Assembly (NCBI GenBank): GCA_012184525.1
Contig: WOFQ01000051.1
Coordinates: forward strand, 62,001-126,000
DNA: 64,000 bases
Source: Xenoacremonium recifei
Taxonomy: Eukaryota > Ascomycota > Sordariomycetes > Hypocreales > Nectriaceae
Direction: 5' to 3'
Shown here: positions 45,624 to 56,661 of the stretch, piece after piece
Numbering within the stretch: the first letter of the stretch is position 1
How the letters are laid out: each line of letters opens with the position of its first letter
Program-made: the position numbers and the translations under genes
Notes under the pieces: generated by a model
What the model saw: only the letters and a program-made list of their open reading frames with translations
Told to the model about the DNA's origin: nothing
Databases searched by the model: none

Positions 45624-46243
45624 GCAAATACATCTTAAATTATTTCTCTTAAATTATATTTTAAATAAGTCCTATTTATAACCTAAATCCCTAATTTAAA
45701 TCTGAATCCCTAACCTGACCCTAACCTCTCTAACCCTGACCTCTCTATCCTAATCCTGACCTACCTCCCTGACCCTACCTAACCTCAACTCGAGAGTGCA
45801 AAGAGGGTGCTAGCTAGTCAGAAGAGAGTGCTTGATAGTCAAGCCATACATTTAATAATGTGCATGTTGACGAACCATTGAAGTCGTGTTTCAAATCTGA
45901 CGCAGCCTCGGCTTCGGCCCGGAGATCGGCGCTGCAGCATGATGGTTGTGGGATGGAAAGTATCACGACTTGGGCAGCGGTTCCGTTCATCGGGCTTCTC
46001 CTACCCCACCTTGGGTGACGGCGGGCTCAACTCAACTCAAGTTCTAACATCTCTCCCGCTCCCTAAACTGGGGAAAGTCGTGACTCTACACGGATTCTGG
46101 TCTTCTTATTCTCGACTCGTTCTTTCATCTTTCTATTCGTTGGTTTCGTTATTGATCTTGGTCTCTAATAGAGGCTCTCCAGTCCCAGTGCACTCCCAAA
46201 CTCATCTCGGGGCTCTTATATACCTCGGGGACATTCACCTACG
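45624..46243. other. Intergenic with AT-rich patch and repeat
   Basis: 0.62 kb between two + genes. The first 170 bases are AT-rich and repetitive; the last 250 are pyrimidine-rich leader of the transpeptidase gene. Confidence 0.55.
45673..45787 (+). repeat. Degenerate CCTAACC/CCTGACC pyrimidine-rich tract
   Basis: About ten imperfect units of the type C(C)CTRACC, directly after an AT-rich stretch (45630-45690). It recalls interstitial CCCTAA-like or minisatellite sequence but the units are too irregular to be telomeric repeats. Confidence 0.7.
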
Positions 46244-48201
46244 ATGCCTCTCCCAACTTCTTCCATCTTCAACCCGGAAGCAGCAGACTTCACCAAGTTT
46301 ACTTCCCGTCGGAGTGTCGTTCACAGCACCGAGGGCATCGTCGCCTGTCCCCAACCTTTGGCAGCAAAATGCGGCCTTGAAGTCCTGCGAGCTGGCGGCA
46401 ACGCCGCTGTAAGTGACCTAATCTATGCATTGCTTAGTATATACTAACAAAGTTACAGGATGCTGCTGTAGCAGTCGGTAATGAAACCTCCAGACGTATA
46501 CAAGTTTTGGCTCGAAATACTGACTTCAGTAGCTGCCGCCCTGAACGTGACCGAACCTTGCTCAACAGGCATCGGCGGCGACATGTTCATCCTCTTCTAC
46601 GATGCAGCCACCAAAAAGGTGAGCGCTATGAATGGTTCCGGCCGCTCAGGTGCTCGATGTACCGTGGAAGCTCTGCGCAAAGACCTCGGTGCAGATGCTA
46701 AAAAGATCCCCATGAACAGTGTCCACGGAGCCACCGTCCCAGGAGCTGCTGCTGGCTGGGTTGACACCGTGGAGAGGCTTGGGAGCGGAAAGTTGAGCAT
46801 GCTAAACATTCTGAATCCTGCTATCAAGCTTGCAGAGAAGGGTTTCCCCGTATCCGAGATAGCTTCGGATTCTGTAAGTTCATGGCCAACACTGCCAAGA
46901 CAACCAGCTGACCGTCACAGTGGTGTGCTCTGGAGAACGATCTTCGAGAAGCCTCTCCAAACTTTGCGGAGATGCTCAAGAAAGACCCATCGGCACCGGA
47001 TGGTGTGAGGGCGCCGCGTTCTGGCGAGATCATGAAGAATCCTACACTGGCCCAGACTTTTCGAACTCTGGCTACTGAGGGTAAAAAGGGTTTCTACACT
47101 GGCCGCATCGCCGAAGAGTTGGTCAAGGTCGTTCAGGCCCGCGGCGGTCTTCTCGAGCTGGACGACTTGAAACACCATCTTGAGATGGGAACCGAGAACG
47201 TCGCGCCTATCTCCATCAAGTTTCAGGGTCACGGACAAACAAAGGACGATCCCAATGGGGGCGTTGAAGTTTTCGAGTGCCCTCCCAACGGCCAAGGCAT
47301 CGTTGCCCTAATGGCGCTGGGTATCTTGCAGGAGCTCGAGAAACAGGGGAAGATCCCAACCTTCACTGCTGAAGACTTCAACACGGCGCCATATCTCCAT
47401 GCCATCGTCGAGGCCCTGAAACTGGCCTTTACTGATGCGAGCTGGTATGTAGCGGATCCCAACGTTACCAAGGTGCCAATGCATGGCATGATATCTTCGG
47501 AGTATCTCGCCGAGAGAGCCAAGATCTTCGACTCGACCAAGGCTACCGCCTCCCATCAACCCGGCAATCCGCCATTCATCTCCCCAGCCCTGCAAAGCTC
47601 AGACACGGTCTACTTTGCTGTCAGCGATGCGGCCGGCAACGCAGCATCTTTCATCAACTCCAATTACGGCGGCTTTGGCACAGCCATCATTCCCAAGGGC
47701 TGTGGCTTCACGCTGCAGAACCGCGGTGCCAACTTCTCCTTGGAAGACAACCACCCAAATAAGATCGAACCTCGGAAGCGGCCGTATCACACCATCATTC
47801 CCGGTATGATGACGAATCTGAGTGATGACTCGTTGCACTGCGCCTTTGGTGTCATGGGAGGATTCAACCAGCCTCAAGCCCATACACAGACTGTGCTGGG
47901 CCAGGTTGTGGGCAAGCTGAACCCGCAGCAGGCGCTCGATGCTCCGCGAGTCTGCATCGGGTCTGGTATGCCGGAGAACGGTTCGGTATTGGATTGGACT
48001 GTTCACGTGGAGGAGGGCATGCCAGAGGAAACTATCCAGGGGTTAATAGCACTAGGTCACAAGGTCAAGGTCCTTGAGGGATGGAAGCGGGCCATGTTTG
48101 GTCGGGGGCAGATCATCAGGTACACTGTCGATCCAGACGGAACTCCGGTGTGGTCAGCTGGCAGCGATCCACGAGCAGATGGTGCAGCGTATCCTCTGTG
48201 A
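46244..48201 (+). CDS. Gamma-glutamyltranspeptidase-family protein (YwrD-like)
   Basis: Four exons: 46244-46408, 46459-46477 (19 nt), 46533-46873 and 46921-48201; introns of 50, 55 and 47 nt; 601 residues. The N-terminal part shows [27 protein letters not shown] and [15 protein letters not shown]. The autocatalytic region is [20 protein letters not shown], with the Thr of DTVYF in the nucleophile position, followed by [13 protein letters not shown] and [11 protein letters not shown]. The DTVYF form and lack of a signal peptide fit the YwrD-like intracellular branch better than classical secreted glutathione hydrolase. It is an Ntn-hydrolase that would be self-cleaved; the substrate is uncertain. 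The tiny exon is needed to complete DAAVAVAAALNV. Confidence 0.9.
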
Positions 48202-48554
48202 AAGGGGCAGTCAATGTTTCTGAATAGTATTGAAGGAGTTGATGTGGATGGACAGCATCTCGCATTGTTGCTGGCATCTCGCCACATTCTCCGAAGACAC
48301 TCGAAATATTATCCAAGATCTCACTTGATTGGTGTTTCGATCCTCAACAACCGCTTGGTAACTTCAAAGTTGAGATTTATCCTGAATAATAATGCTCCGC
48401 CTCGTAGGTAAATGCCGTTTATTACCCGTACTCCCTTGGGCTCCTTGTAAGATTCCCAATCTATTTCCCTTTCTGTACAGCGATATAGCTTCGCACAAAG
48501 GCCGTCTTATTACAATCCACACCGTATTCGTACACCACACCTCGCCCCAGTCAT
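48202..48554. other. Convergent 3' regions
   Basis: 353 bases between the transpeptidase (+) and GRX5 (-); 3' UTRs only as far as I can see. Confidence 0.6.
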
Positions 48555-49114
48555 CTATTCCTTCTTCTCTTCACCCTCACCCTCCACCACCACCTTCTTC
48601 TCCTCAAACAGCTTCGCCAGGTCGCCGTTCTGATGCATGGACACAAGGATGTCACACCCGCCCACGAAGTCCTTGTCGACGTACAGCTGCGGGATCGTCG
48701 GCCAATCGGAATACTCCTTGATGCCCTCGCGCAGCTCCGGGTCCTCGAGCACGTTGAAGGCGGCGAACTTCTCGGGGTCGACGCCCTGCAGGCCGAGGAT
48801 CTGGATGGCGGCGCGGGAGAAGCCGCACTGGGGGGTCTCGGGCGTGCCCTTCATGAAGAGCACCACAGGCGCGGAGGCTACAGCCTTGTCGATGGCTGAG
48901 CGCGTCTGGTCGGAGAGGAGGCGGATCTGGAAGGGCGTGAGGGGCGCCTGGCGGAGGGATTGTTGGATTTGTGATCGAATTGGCGCGCGGAGAGAGGCGG
49001 TCGCTGGGCGGGCGGATTGCCGCAGCAGCGTCTTTAAAAACAGTGTCAGTAATGCAGTTTATGGTGCCTTTGGGTTTCAATCAAGCTTACCGAAGCGACT
49101 GATCTTGAGAACAT
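48555..49114 (-). CDS. GRX5: Monothiol glutaredoxin, mitochondrial
   Basis: Two exons on the minus strand, 49114-49091 (24 nt) and 49031-48555, with a 59-nt GTAAGC...TTAAAG intron in phase 0; 166 residues. The first 50 residues are Arg/Ser-rich with no acids ([27 protein letters not shown]), a mitochondrial presequence. The domain holds [18 protein letters not shown] with the CGFS active site at about 77-80, [19 protein letters not shown] and a Lys/Glu-rich C-terminal tail. Grx5 passes Fe-S clusters from the scaffold to later assembly factors. Confidence 0.96.
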
Positions 49115-49883
49115 GTTTGAGGCGGGCTGAATGGGCGCGGGATGTAGATGGTTGCGATGACAAAAAAGTCGCCCGCCGGCCGGAATTTGGGTGATGTAAC
49201 TTACTAAAATCCCCGACCCCGGGTTCTCGGTGTGGGCTCGGTGAGTCAGGTCACTGGCCAATCACAGGAGATGCAAATCCAAGGTGCCCTGATCGGTAAT
49301 TGACGGCACGGCAACCGTTTACACCATCCCATGCCATCCCACGCTTACCCCAAGCCTTTAAGCCTTACGCCTCCATCCATCCATCCCAAAGATGCCGGAC
49401 TCCGTAGCTCCGATCCTGAAAGCTATCGGGCGGGCGCAGGACCAGCGTTTCAAGCCAACCCGCTTGCTTTCTTCGCAGATGCGGCCCGTCATATCATCAT
49501 ATCATGGGTGACGGCGAGTTGCGATTAATGGACAAAGTCTGGGCCCTGGCGTATGGCTACTATCAGTCAGCCCATTGCGGCCAATTTGTATCTAGACGCA
49601 GCTGCGACTATCGGCGATATCCCGAGATGCTCTATGTCGCATGACGTGGAGAAGTCGTGAGTCTCGGGACCTAATGGCGGGGTCCTCGCATGGCATATAA
49701 AGCTCTTGGCTGGATTGCCACCGTCTGTACGCGAGTGTCTGGAACCTTATTGCCCTCCATTCCAGGACAAGTTAAAGGGAGCTCGAGAAAGAGGGGAATA
49801 TATCTCTGTTTGCCGCTCCTCAATTGATCCCAAGACATTCTTCAATCTATTCAAAGCAGTGAAGACATTGACACATTCTCATC
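49115..49883. other. Divergent intergenic region
   Basis: 0.77 kb between GRX5 (-) and the PPCDC-like gene (+). It includes the TATAAA element listed separately. No gene is apparent. Confidence 0.55.
49696..49701 (+). promoter_or_regulatory. Possible TATA box of the PPCDC-like gene
   Basis: TATAAA about 180 bp upstream of the ATG at 49884. Confidence 0.4.
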
Positions 49884-50597
49884 ATGCTTCATATGATTCG
49901 AAACGGGAACGATGCTCATCATGAGCACCTTGTTCGCACCTCAGCCGCCACTGTCGAACTCACCCGCGACGACGGCAAATTCCACCTCCTCCTTGCCGCC
50001 TCGGGCAAGAGCAGCGAGATCGTGCAAATCATCAACGGGCTCGCTGCACACAAGAACCTGTCCATCCGCCTGATCCTCACGCAGGCAGCGTCGCACTTCC
50101 TGGCCGGCCAGACGCGCGACCAGCCAACCCTGTCCTCTGTCTCTGCCATGCCCAACGTTGATGCTGTATACACCGACTCGTCTGAATGGGGGAAGCCATG
50201 GAAGCGCGGCGCCCCAATCCTGCACATCAGCCTGCGACGCTGGGCCGATGTGATGGTCATTGCGCCGCTGAGCGCCAACACGATGGCCAAGATGGTTCAT
50301 GGCATGTGCGACAACCTCCTGACGTCCACTGTTCGCGCGTGGGACGCTACGGGTGCTGTTGACGGCACGAAGAAGAAGATTGTGGTCTGCCCAGGCATGG
50401 ACATGGCCATGTACCGTCATCCTCTAACGGCGAAGAGTCTCAAAACACTGCAGGAGGAATGGGGCGGCGATGGCGGTTGGGTTGAGGTGTTGACTCCGGC
50501 CGAGAAAGGCGACGGAGCCCTGGTCGAGTGGGAGAAGATTGTCGAAGCCATTGAGACCAAAATGGCTGGGAAGAAGTTGAGTGTGGGCGGGAAGTGA
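49884..50597 (+). CDS. Phosphopantothenoylcysteine decarboxylase-like flavoprotein (Hal3/Cab3 family)
   Basis: One exon, 237 residues. The HFCD flavoprotein fold is clear: FHLLLAASGKSSEIV at the start, the active-site His in ILHISLRRWADVMVIAP (His114), the PASANT-like PLSANTMAKM (128 onward), and CPGMDMAMYRHP at the position of the PAMN substrate-clamp motif. PPCDC makes 4'-phosphopantetheine in coenzyme A synthesis; in yeasts related Hal3/Vhs3/Cab3 proteins share this with phosphatase inhibition. Here the long acidic Hal3 extensions are absent, so a plain decarboxylase is likelier. The clamp has Asp in place of the usual Asn (GMDMAM), worth noting. The start is the first ATG of the frame. 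Confidence 0.85.
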   Translation: MLHMIRNGNDAHHEHLVRTSAATVELTRDDGKFHLLLAASGKSSEIVQIINGLAAHKNLSIRLILTQAASHFLAGQTRDQPTLSSVSAMPNVDAVYTDSSEWGKPWKRGAPILHISLRRWADVMVIAPLSANTMAKMVHGMCDNLLTSTVRAWDATGAVDGTKKKIVVCPGMDMAMYRHPLTAKSLKTLQEEWGGDGGWVEVLTPAEKGDGALVEWEKIVEAIETKMAGKKLSVGGK

Positions 50598-51040
50598 AAT
50601 TCTCGTTTGACGATTTGACACGATTAGGAGGCTGCTAACTGCGTATGATTGACCGATGCGGCGTTTGGGGAATGAATTTGGGATACGAAACTGAACAAAA
50701 TTATGGAAGCGTGTATGGCTAATGATTGTTAAGTGTTCTTCTTTATTTTTGCTGGACTTTGCTGGATTCAAGGTCGAGTTTGAGTTGGATATAATGACAA
50801 GATCGATTGGGACCGAGTTCCTTCCTTGAAATTGTGAACGGCTGGGTTGCTCCTTCCCTCCCATCCCGTCTGCAACCGCCTCAGCCACGTAGGTGCCTTC
50901 CCTCCAAGAATTGTCCCTAACCGCACAGGCCTTTGCGTTTGTTTTTATCTTTAATTTTCAGAAGAGGGTTCCGTGATTTCGCGCCTTCGAAATTCTAGCA
51001 ACTCGCTCGTCCGTGGCTTGGCGTTGCGCCAGAATACACA
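50598..51040. other. Intergenic
   Basis: 0.44 kb between two + genes; a 3' UTR and a promoter, nothing else seen. Confidence 0.6.
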
Positions 51041-51933
51041 ATGGCTTGGACTACATCCACCGGTCGCAACTCGTTCAATCTTCCTGACCGGTCGTCGGCT
51101 CAGAATCCGGAGGCGAATGTTGCTTCTGGTCTGAGAGCTCGACTCCAGAGCGAGGATGAACATCCCCAGGCATTGGCGTCGGCCACCGATCCCACGTTCC
51201 CAGATGTCTTTGAACAGTTCCGCGCCGGTTTCGATGTCAACTCGACCCCTGGAAACGGCTACTACGTGCATACTATGCCAGATGAAGATGATACTGGTAT
51301 CATGGCTCTCAGAGGTAGGAAGGCATATCATTTGTACCTCAGGAGTTCTAAATCAGTAACGAAAGTAGAGGCATTTGCTCAGGACGGCATGAATCTTCAT
51401 TTTTCGACCATGGCACGCACCGTCAAGGCTCATACTGAGATCCAGGATAGAATCGACAGCCTTTACGAGGAGTCGATGGATTCGCTCATTCAGTGCAAAA
51501 AACTCTACGACAACATCGTCTTCCCTTTGGGCGTTACCCTGTGCCACACCGACACCCAGCCGCGCACTACCATCTTGAACCACCTTGCCAACTTGAGGAA
51601 GGAAATCGGGGCTAGCATTGATGTTTTGGGAAAGCTAGGAGAGGAATGGGACCAGTGCTGTCTGGACGAACTTGATGCCATTGGCATGTTGACTGGCAAG
51701 ACAAAGTCAGCGAGATCAAGTGAGGATGTCGCGGCCGAGAGAATAATGGCTTCTTTCAAAGAAGAGGTTGCGCGACTTGTTGAAGACAAGTGCAATCTCT
51801 TGACCAGCATTGAGAAAGTAAGTGGGCGCTGCTCATCAGGGAGAACTTTGACTAACTCTTGCAGGAATACAAGGCCGAAGTCAAGGTCGAGACGATGACT
51901 ATCATGCAGACCATGTTGGAAGACTCCGCTTGA
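51041..51933 (+). CDS. Unrecognised protein, helical
   Basis: Proposed exons 51041-51314, 51369-51817 and 51865-51933; 263 residues. The second intron (51818-51864, GTAAGT...GACTAAC...TTGCAG) is canonical. The first (51315-51368, GTAGGA...AAGTAG, 54 nt) has no stop and keeps frame; I infer it because splicing gives the smooth DTGIMALREAFAQDGMNLHF, whereas retention inserts a basic 18-residue piece. The product has a disordered N-terminus and a long helical part with heptad-like character (IQDRIDSLYEESMDSLIQCKK, FKEEVARLVEDKCNLLTSIE). I do not recognise it; a subunit of a coiled-coil complex is a fair guess from shape only. Confidence 0.65.
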
Positions 51934-52451
51934 TCTATGATATGATGTTGCACGCTGGATGGAGGTTGGATGTGGTGATTAGCTTTGTGGTTTGATCTGA
52001 TGTTTGAAGGAGAAATGGAAGAATAAAGTTGATGTGATGAAGTTTGACTGATATCTCGAGCATGGTATCTTCGCTAGAGGTGCTATAGAATGTCGTGTTT
52101 AGACACTGATACCATCCGATCCCGAAGCCGCCATGTTTCAGGAGAAGTAGGTCTCAATTCGGAAAGACCAAGCATCCTCGCTTCAGGAAGTTTTGATATT
52201 AATTCCAGCTATGTCTCTATATTCTTGGTATCTAAATTCTAGATGCCTTTGCAGCAATAATCGTCCAAATCATTAACCTCCACGATCAGATCCACCGAAC
52301 AAGGACATGCCCTGTTCTTTTTCGTCGTCCTCCAATCTTCCCTTTTCTCCAATTGCGTCAGGCCATTTTGACCCGACAATGATGATCCGCCCAAACGCCG
52401 TCCCATGAAACTAAACTCATATTCTTCATCTTTTTTTGTCCATCGTCAGGC
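51934..52451. other. Convergent 3' regions
   Basis: 0.52 kb between the unknown (+) and the aminotransferase (-); no gene seen. Confidence 0.6.
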
Positions 52452-53743
52452 TTACTCCTTCTCAGGAACCACGACGCCCCAGGGGTGTTGCACGCGGCCG
52501 TACATGATGTCGCCGAGCCAGCCCTTGATTGCGCCTGTGACAGGACCAGCGAGGCCTTCGGGGCCCATGGGGATGTTGACGTCCTGGCCGCGGTGGTGAA
52601 TCTGGGAGACAGGACAGATGAAGTACTAAAAGATGGTCAGCTTGATTTCTTGGACGAGACGGCAGTGGGATGTCAACTTACAGCAGTGCCAGCAGCAAAG
52701 GCCTCGAGCATACGGCCCTCCGCATCAGCTTCCAGGACCTCGGCGATGGTGTACTTGCGCTCCGTGATCTCGTACTCGTCGGCCAAACGCTCGTGCATCA
52801 GGTCGAGACAGCTGCGGCGCGTGACACCGTCGAGGATCAGCTTGTCGTCCAGCGGCGCCGTGATGATCTCCTTCTTGCCATCCTTGCGCTTCCACACGAC
52901 GAAGAAGTTGCTGGCGCCCGCCTCAGTGCACTCGGCCTGAGCACCGTACAGCCACAGGATCTGGTGGAATCCGCGCCGCTTGGCGTCTTGCGTGGCCATC
53001 AGTGAAGGGCCGTAGTTGGCACCGACCTTGGCGTATCCGAAGCCGCCAACCCAGGCGCGCACCATGTCCTCGGGGGAGGTGTGCAGACGCATACCGCCAG
53101 GGGGGGCATCCATGCGCGGCATGAAGGTGACGATGATGTACAGCAGCGCCTGGCGGGGAGCAGCAACGCCGAGCTGCGGCGCCGTGCCGATGATGGTCGG
53201 GCGGATGTACAGGAAGTTGCCCGGGCGGTCGCGGGGCAGCCACTTGGGCCCGTCGACGGCGAGCAGGCTGAGCATCAGCTTCTCGATCTGCTCGGGCTCG
53301 AAGAGCGGCAGCGAGATGCGGCCGGAGGACATGAGCAGGCGCTTGGCGTTGCGGTCGGGGCGGAAGATGCGCAGGCCGCCGTCGTAGCCGCGGAAGCACT
53401 TGAGGCCCTCGAAGCACTCCGTGGCATAGTGCAGCACCGACGCCGTGGGCATCAGGCTCAGGGGGCCGTAGGGCTTGAGCTCGGGGGCAGCCCAGCCGGC
53501 CGAGGCGCTCCAGGAGGCCATGACCATGTGGTCGGTGGCGATGGTCTCGTCGCCGGCGTGGGCGGTGGCCTCATCGGGGACGGAGCGAGGCGACGAGGTG
53601 TAGGTGTAAGTGAGCAGCGAGGCGTCGAGGGGAGCCAATGCGGTAGGCTTGCCATTGGGGTGGACGGGCTGGGTGACCTCCTTCTGGTGGATGGCGGCGG
53701 CGGTCAGGTCGACGTCCTGGGCGGGGAGGGCAGAGGGCGACAT
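52452..53743 (-). CDS. Branched-chain amino acid aminotransferase (class IV PLP)
   Basis: Two exons on the minus strand, 53743-52682 and 52625-52452, with a 56-nt GTAAGT...TTTTAG intron in phase 0; 411 residues. Family landmarks are HYATECFEGLKCFRGYDGGLRIFRP, NFLYIRPTIIGT, GFGYAKVGANYGPSL with the PLP lysine at about 239, and SNFFVVWKRKDG, LDGVTRRSCLDL. The C-terminal exon gives GAIKGWLGDIMYG. It transfers amino groups between Leu/Ile/Val and 2-oxoglutarate. The N-terminus is not a clear mitochondrial presequence, so the compartment is open. In place of the common GGNY after the lysine there is GANY. Confidence 0.93.
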
Positions 53744-55201
53744 GGTGAAGGTATTCAGAACCTCAATTCAGATGTGAAGCGAGAGGAGGGTGGAGGTTAG
53801 GATACCCGAGGCAGGCAGGTAGGTGGACAGACTACAGTTAGGTACGGTAGGTAAGGCACAGACAGTATAACCGTCAGAGAGAGGGAGGTGAGTCAAAGTC
53901 AACAACAAGCCACACCTTGATTGACCTTTTTATTCTGGACAAACAAAGACGAGGGAGGAGAAAAGAGAAGAAACTCTATTCTCTTTATACACCGACCCAA
54001 TGGACTTCTCCACCGCCATTCTTCCAGGGGCAGGTGACAGACAATACCTGACGCAGAAAAAAAGGGCGATAAACTTGCTAGCTTTACATTCATCGCATAT
54101 CCCGTCGTTGGCCGCGCCGCGCGCCGGGGCCGAAGAGCGGGCGGCGGCTGATAAGACGAAGACTCCATCTCGGCCCTGCCGCGGTCCACTGGCTTTCCAC
54201 CCCTACGGAGGCTTCGGGAACATTTCGATCTTAAACCCGGGCGCTTTCCATCCTTGTTGAGCAGCGTTGCAGGATGTGGTGGTGGTGGTGGTGATGACTC
54301 TTACTCGCAGTTCACTCACACATACATCCTCACTTACACGCTGCGACGAGCGCCGGCATCGGACGGGACATCACGGTGGAAACAACCATGATCCCCGGTT
54401 TATTATTGTGATCCATCATCAATCATGAACGCACTCGTAATACTGATACCGTTACCGTCGAGCATGCAGACGGCCCGGAGAGGCAAACCACCGCCGTGTC
54501 CCACTTACAAGGCGCACTCAACATGAGACCGCACATGCTGCTTATGCCGAGTCATCACACCTCTCAAGATAAGAAAAGCGCAGCAAAACAGCGCAACATG
54601 TCAATCAAAAGCGCCCTTCCCTTGACAATCGTAAACTCCCGAACCCGATCAAACGCCCGACTTCCGTCACGACGCGCATTGATCCCTCAATCGCGCTGCA
54701 GACACGCCGAAGCGGTCGCCCAGCACGGAATTCTCCAGCAGGGCGGAATTCCTCAGCGGCCCCCGTGGGTAGCCGTGCGTTGCCGCTATGGGCGGCGGCA
54801 TGAAGTCATCGACGGCTACCCTAGAGGGTCGTGGGGGCTAGAGTCGGGTCGGGTTTGGGCTAGGAGAATTTGGACCGGAGGGGCGAAGAGGACTCATGAC
54901 AAGTGAGCCGGGATGAGTTTGTGGTACAGCGGCAAGGATGGACCTGTTGATGGTGACGGGAAGCGTCTTTAAATAAGAAAAGATGCGGGTGAGACGTGTA
55001 AGATGTGCCGCCTCGAGATGCCGAGTACTGCCACTTTGCCTCCCCTTGCCAATTATCCAATTTGTTCATCAATTAATCATGTCTAACTCTATTCGAATCA
55101 TCAAAGCCTGTTGAAGACCGTTTTCCTCCAAAAGACGAGACCGCCCTAGTCGCTATACCCTGAATGCACACCCGTTGAAATCAATCCATGCCCGTCTCGA
55201 C
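53744..55201. other. Intergenic
   Basis: 1.46 kb between the aminotransferase and ECT1 (both -). It holds a short poly-GTGGTG run near 54273-54294 and no convincing gene; a 136-codon plus ORF (54496-54906) has no recognisable feature. Confidence 0.5.
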
Positions 55202-56661
55202 TCAACCCCTCTCCGCCTCCTTCTTCCGCTGCTCCTCCTCCAGAATCTCCCGCTCCCGCGCCGCCGCCTCGACCTCGGCCTTCATGCCCTTGGCCCGCTG
55301 CCGCGCCTCGTACATGTCGCGGCTCTTCATGATGCGCTGCACGATCTGGCCGGCGTTGACGTGCGCGAAGGGGTGCCCGCCGATCTCCCGGTAGATGCCC
55401 ATCTCTTTGGGCGCTGTGTAGGGGTCGTATGTTAGGGGCATGAAGGAGGTAGGGCCGTGGTAGACGGCGTCGGGGGTGCCGCGGGGGAGGTTGGTGAGGT
55501 AGGCCTTTGTGGGCGTGAAAGGGGCGCCGAAGATCACGGCGTTGATGTACTGCGTGGGTGTTAGTGTTAGTCGGATGGGAGGAGGATGCTCAGAACTGAC
55601 CTTGCACTGCAACACGCAGAGGCCTCGCTCAAAGATGTTCATGATGGGATAGTTGACCCCCTTCCACTGGTTGATCACCTCGTCCTCATGCACTCCCACT
55701 ACCACATACGCAGGGGGATAGTCCTCGCCCTTGCCCAGACGCTCATTGACCGCCTGCTCCTCATACCACCCATCCTTCTTAGCCAGCTCCTCCTCGGCTT
55801 CCACCACGCGACGTAGAAACTCAATGTGTCCACTGCAGAAGAGGTCATAGCCACCATCCACATACACCACCCGCTGTCCCGGCTTCGGCCCCGGGCCCGC
55901 GATCAACTCCCGGAACACGCCCTTCTCCTCCGCCGACTCCTCCGTCTTCGCAACCCCCGACGCCGACCAGAAGAACACCTCCGCACCGGGCGCCTTGCCC
56001 GTCTTGTCGGTGGCATACAGCGTCATGCGCTCCATCATGGCCCTGCCCTGGGCCTTGCGTTCCTCGTCGGTGCCGGCGCCCTCGGTGCCCGCCAGCGTCT
56101 TCTCGAGCGACTTGATGAAGTGCGTGCGCGTGCACAGCAGCATGCGGCCGACCAGGTCGGTGGTGGAGATGCCCGGGCTGCGCTTGACGACCTTGAAGCG
56201 CCCGGCCTCCTTGACGAAGCGGTAGCAGTCGTTGCCGTCGCTGTCCGAGGTGATGTCGTCGCCGTGTACCACGTACTTGCAGCCGTAGTGCGTGATGTAG
56301 GGCAGGGACGTCACGTAGGGCGCGTGGCCGACCGACTTGGTGACCCAGCGGCAGGCGTTGGTGGCGGCCAGTCGTTCCTCGAGGTTCATGACGGTTGGCC
56401 CCTTGTTGGCGAGGATGTCCTCGTCTGAGTGGACTCCGGCATAGAGCTCATCGCCCAGCAGCCGCGCCTGGACGATGGCACCAGCGTGTCCTTCAGAGCC
56501 ATATTAGTTACAGAGTCTTGGCTTCAAAATCCTTGGAATTAATCACCATGATGGAAAAAGTCGAAGCAGCCGTCGACCCAGATGCGCCCCTCCAGCAGCT
56601 CCGGCGCGGGGTCTCCTTGGAGCCCCTCGTTGTTGGCGTTGATGATGTCGGACGTCGACAT
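55202..56661 (-). CDS. ECT1: Ethanolamine-phosphate cytidylyltransferase
   Basis: Three exons on the minus strand: 56661-56547, 56490-55601 and 55549-55202; introns of 56 and 51 nt; 450 residues. Two cytidylyltransferase domains are present. The first has WVDGCFDFFHHGHAGA with HxGH at 37-40 across the splice, and ELYAGVHSDEDILANKGP. The second begins VVYVDGGYDLFCSGHIEFL and contains AYVVVGVHEDEVIN. It makes CDP-ethanolamine in the Kennedy pathway for phosphatidylethanolamine. The second site reads CSGH rather than HxGH. The 51-nt intron is frame-preserving and stop-free. The start MSTSDII was preferred since sequence upstream in the same frame is unlike the family. The C-terminus is a charged helix. 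Confidence 0.95.

Noticed and set aside
45673..45787. Telomere repeat array
   Set aside because: Units are irregular and short; no run of perfect CCCTAA is present, and genes continue on both sides.
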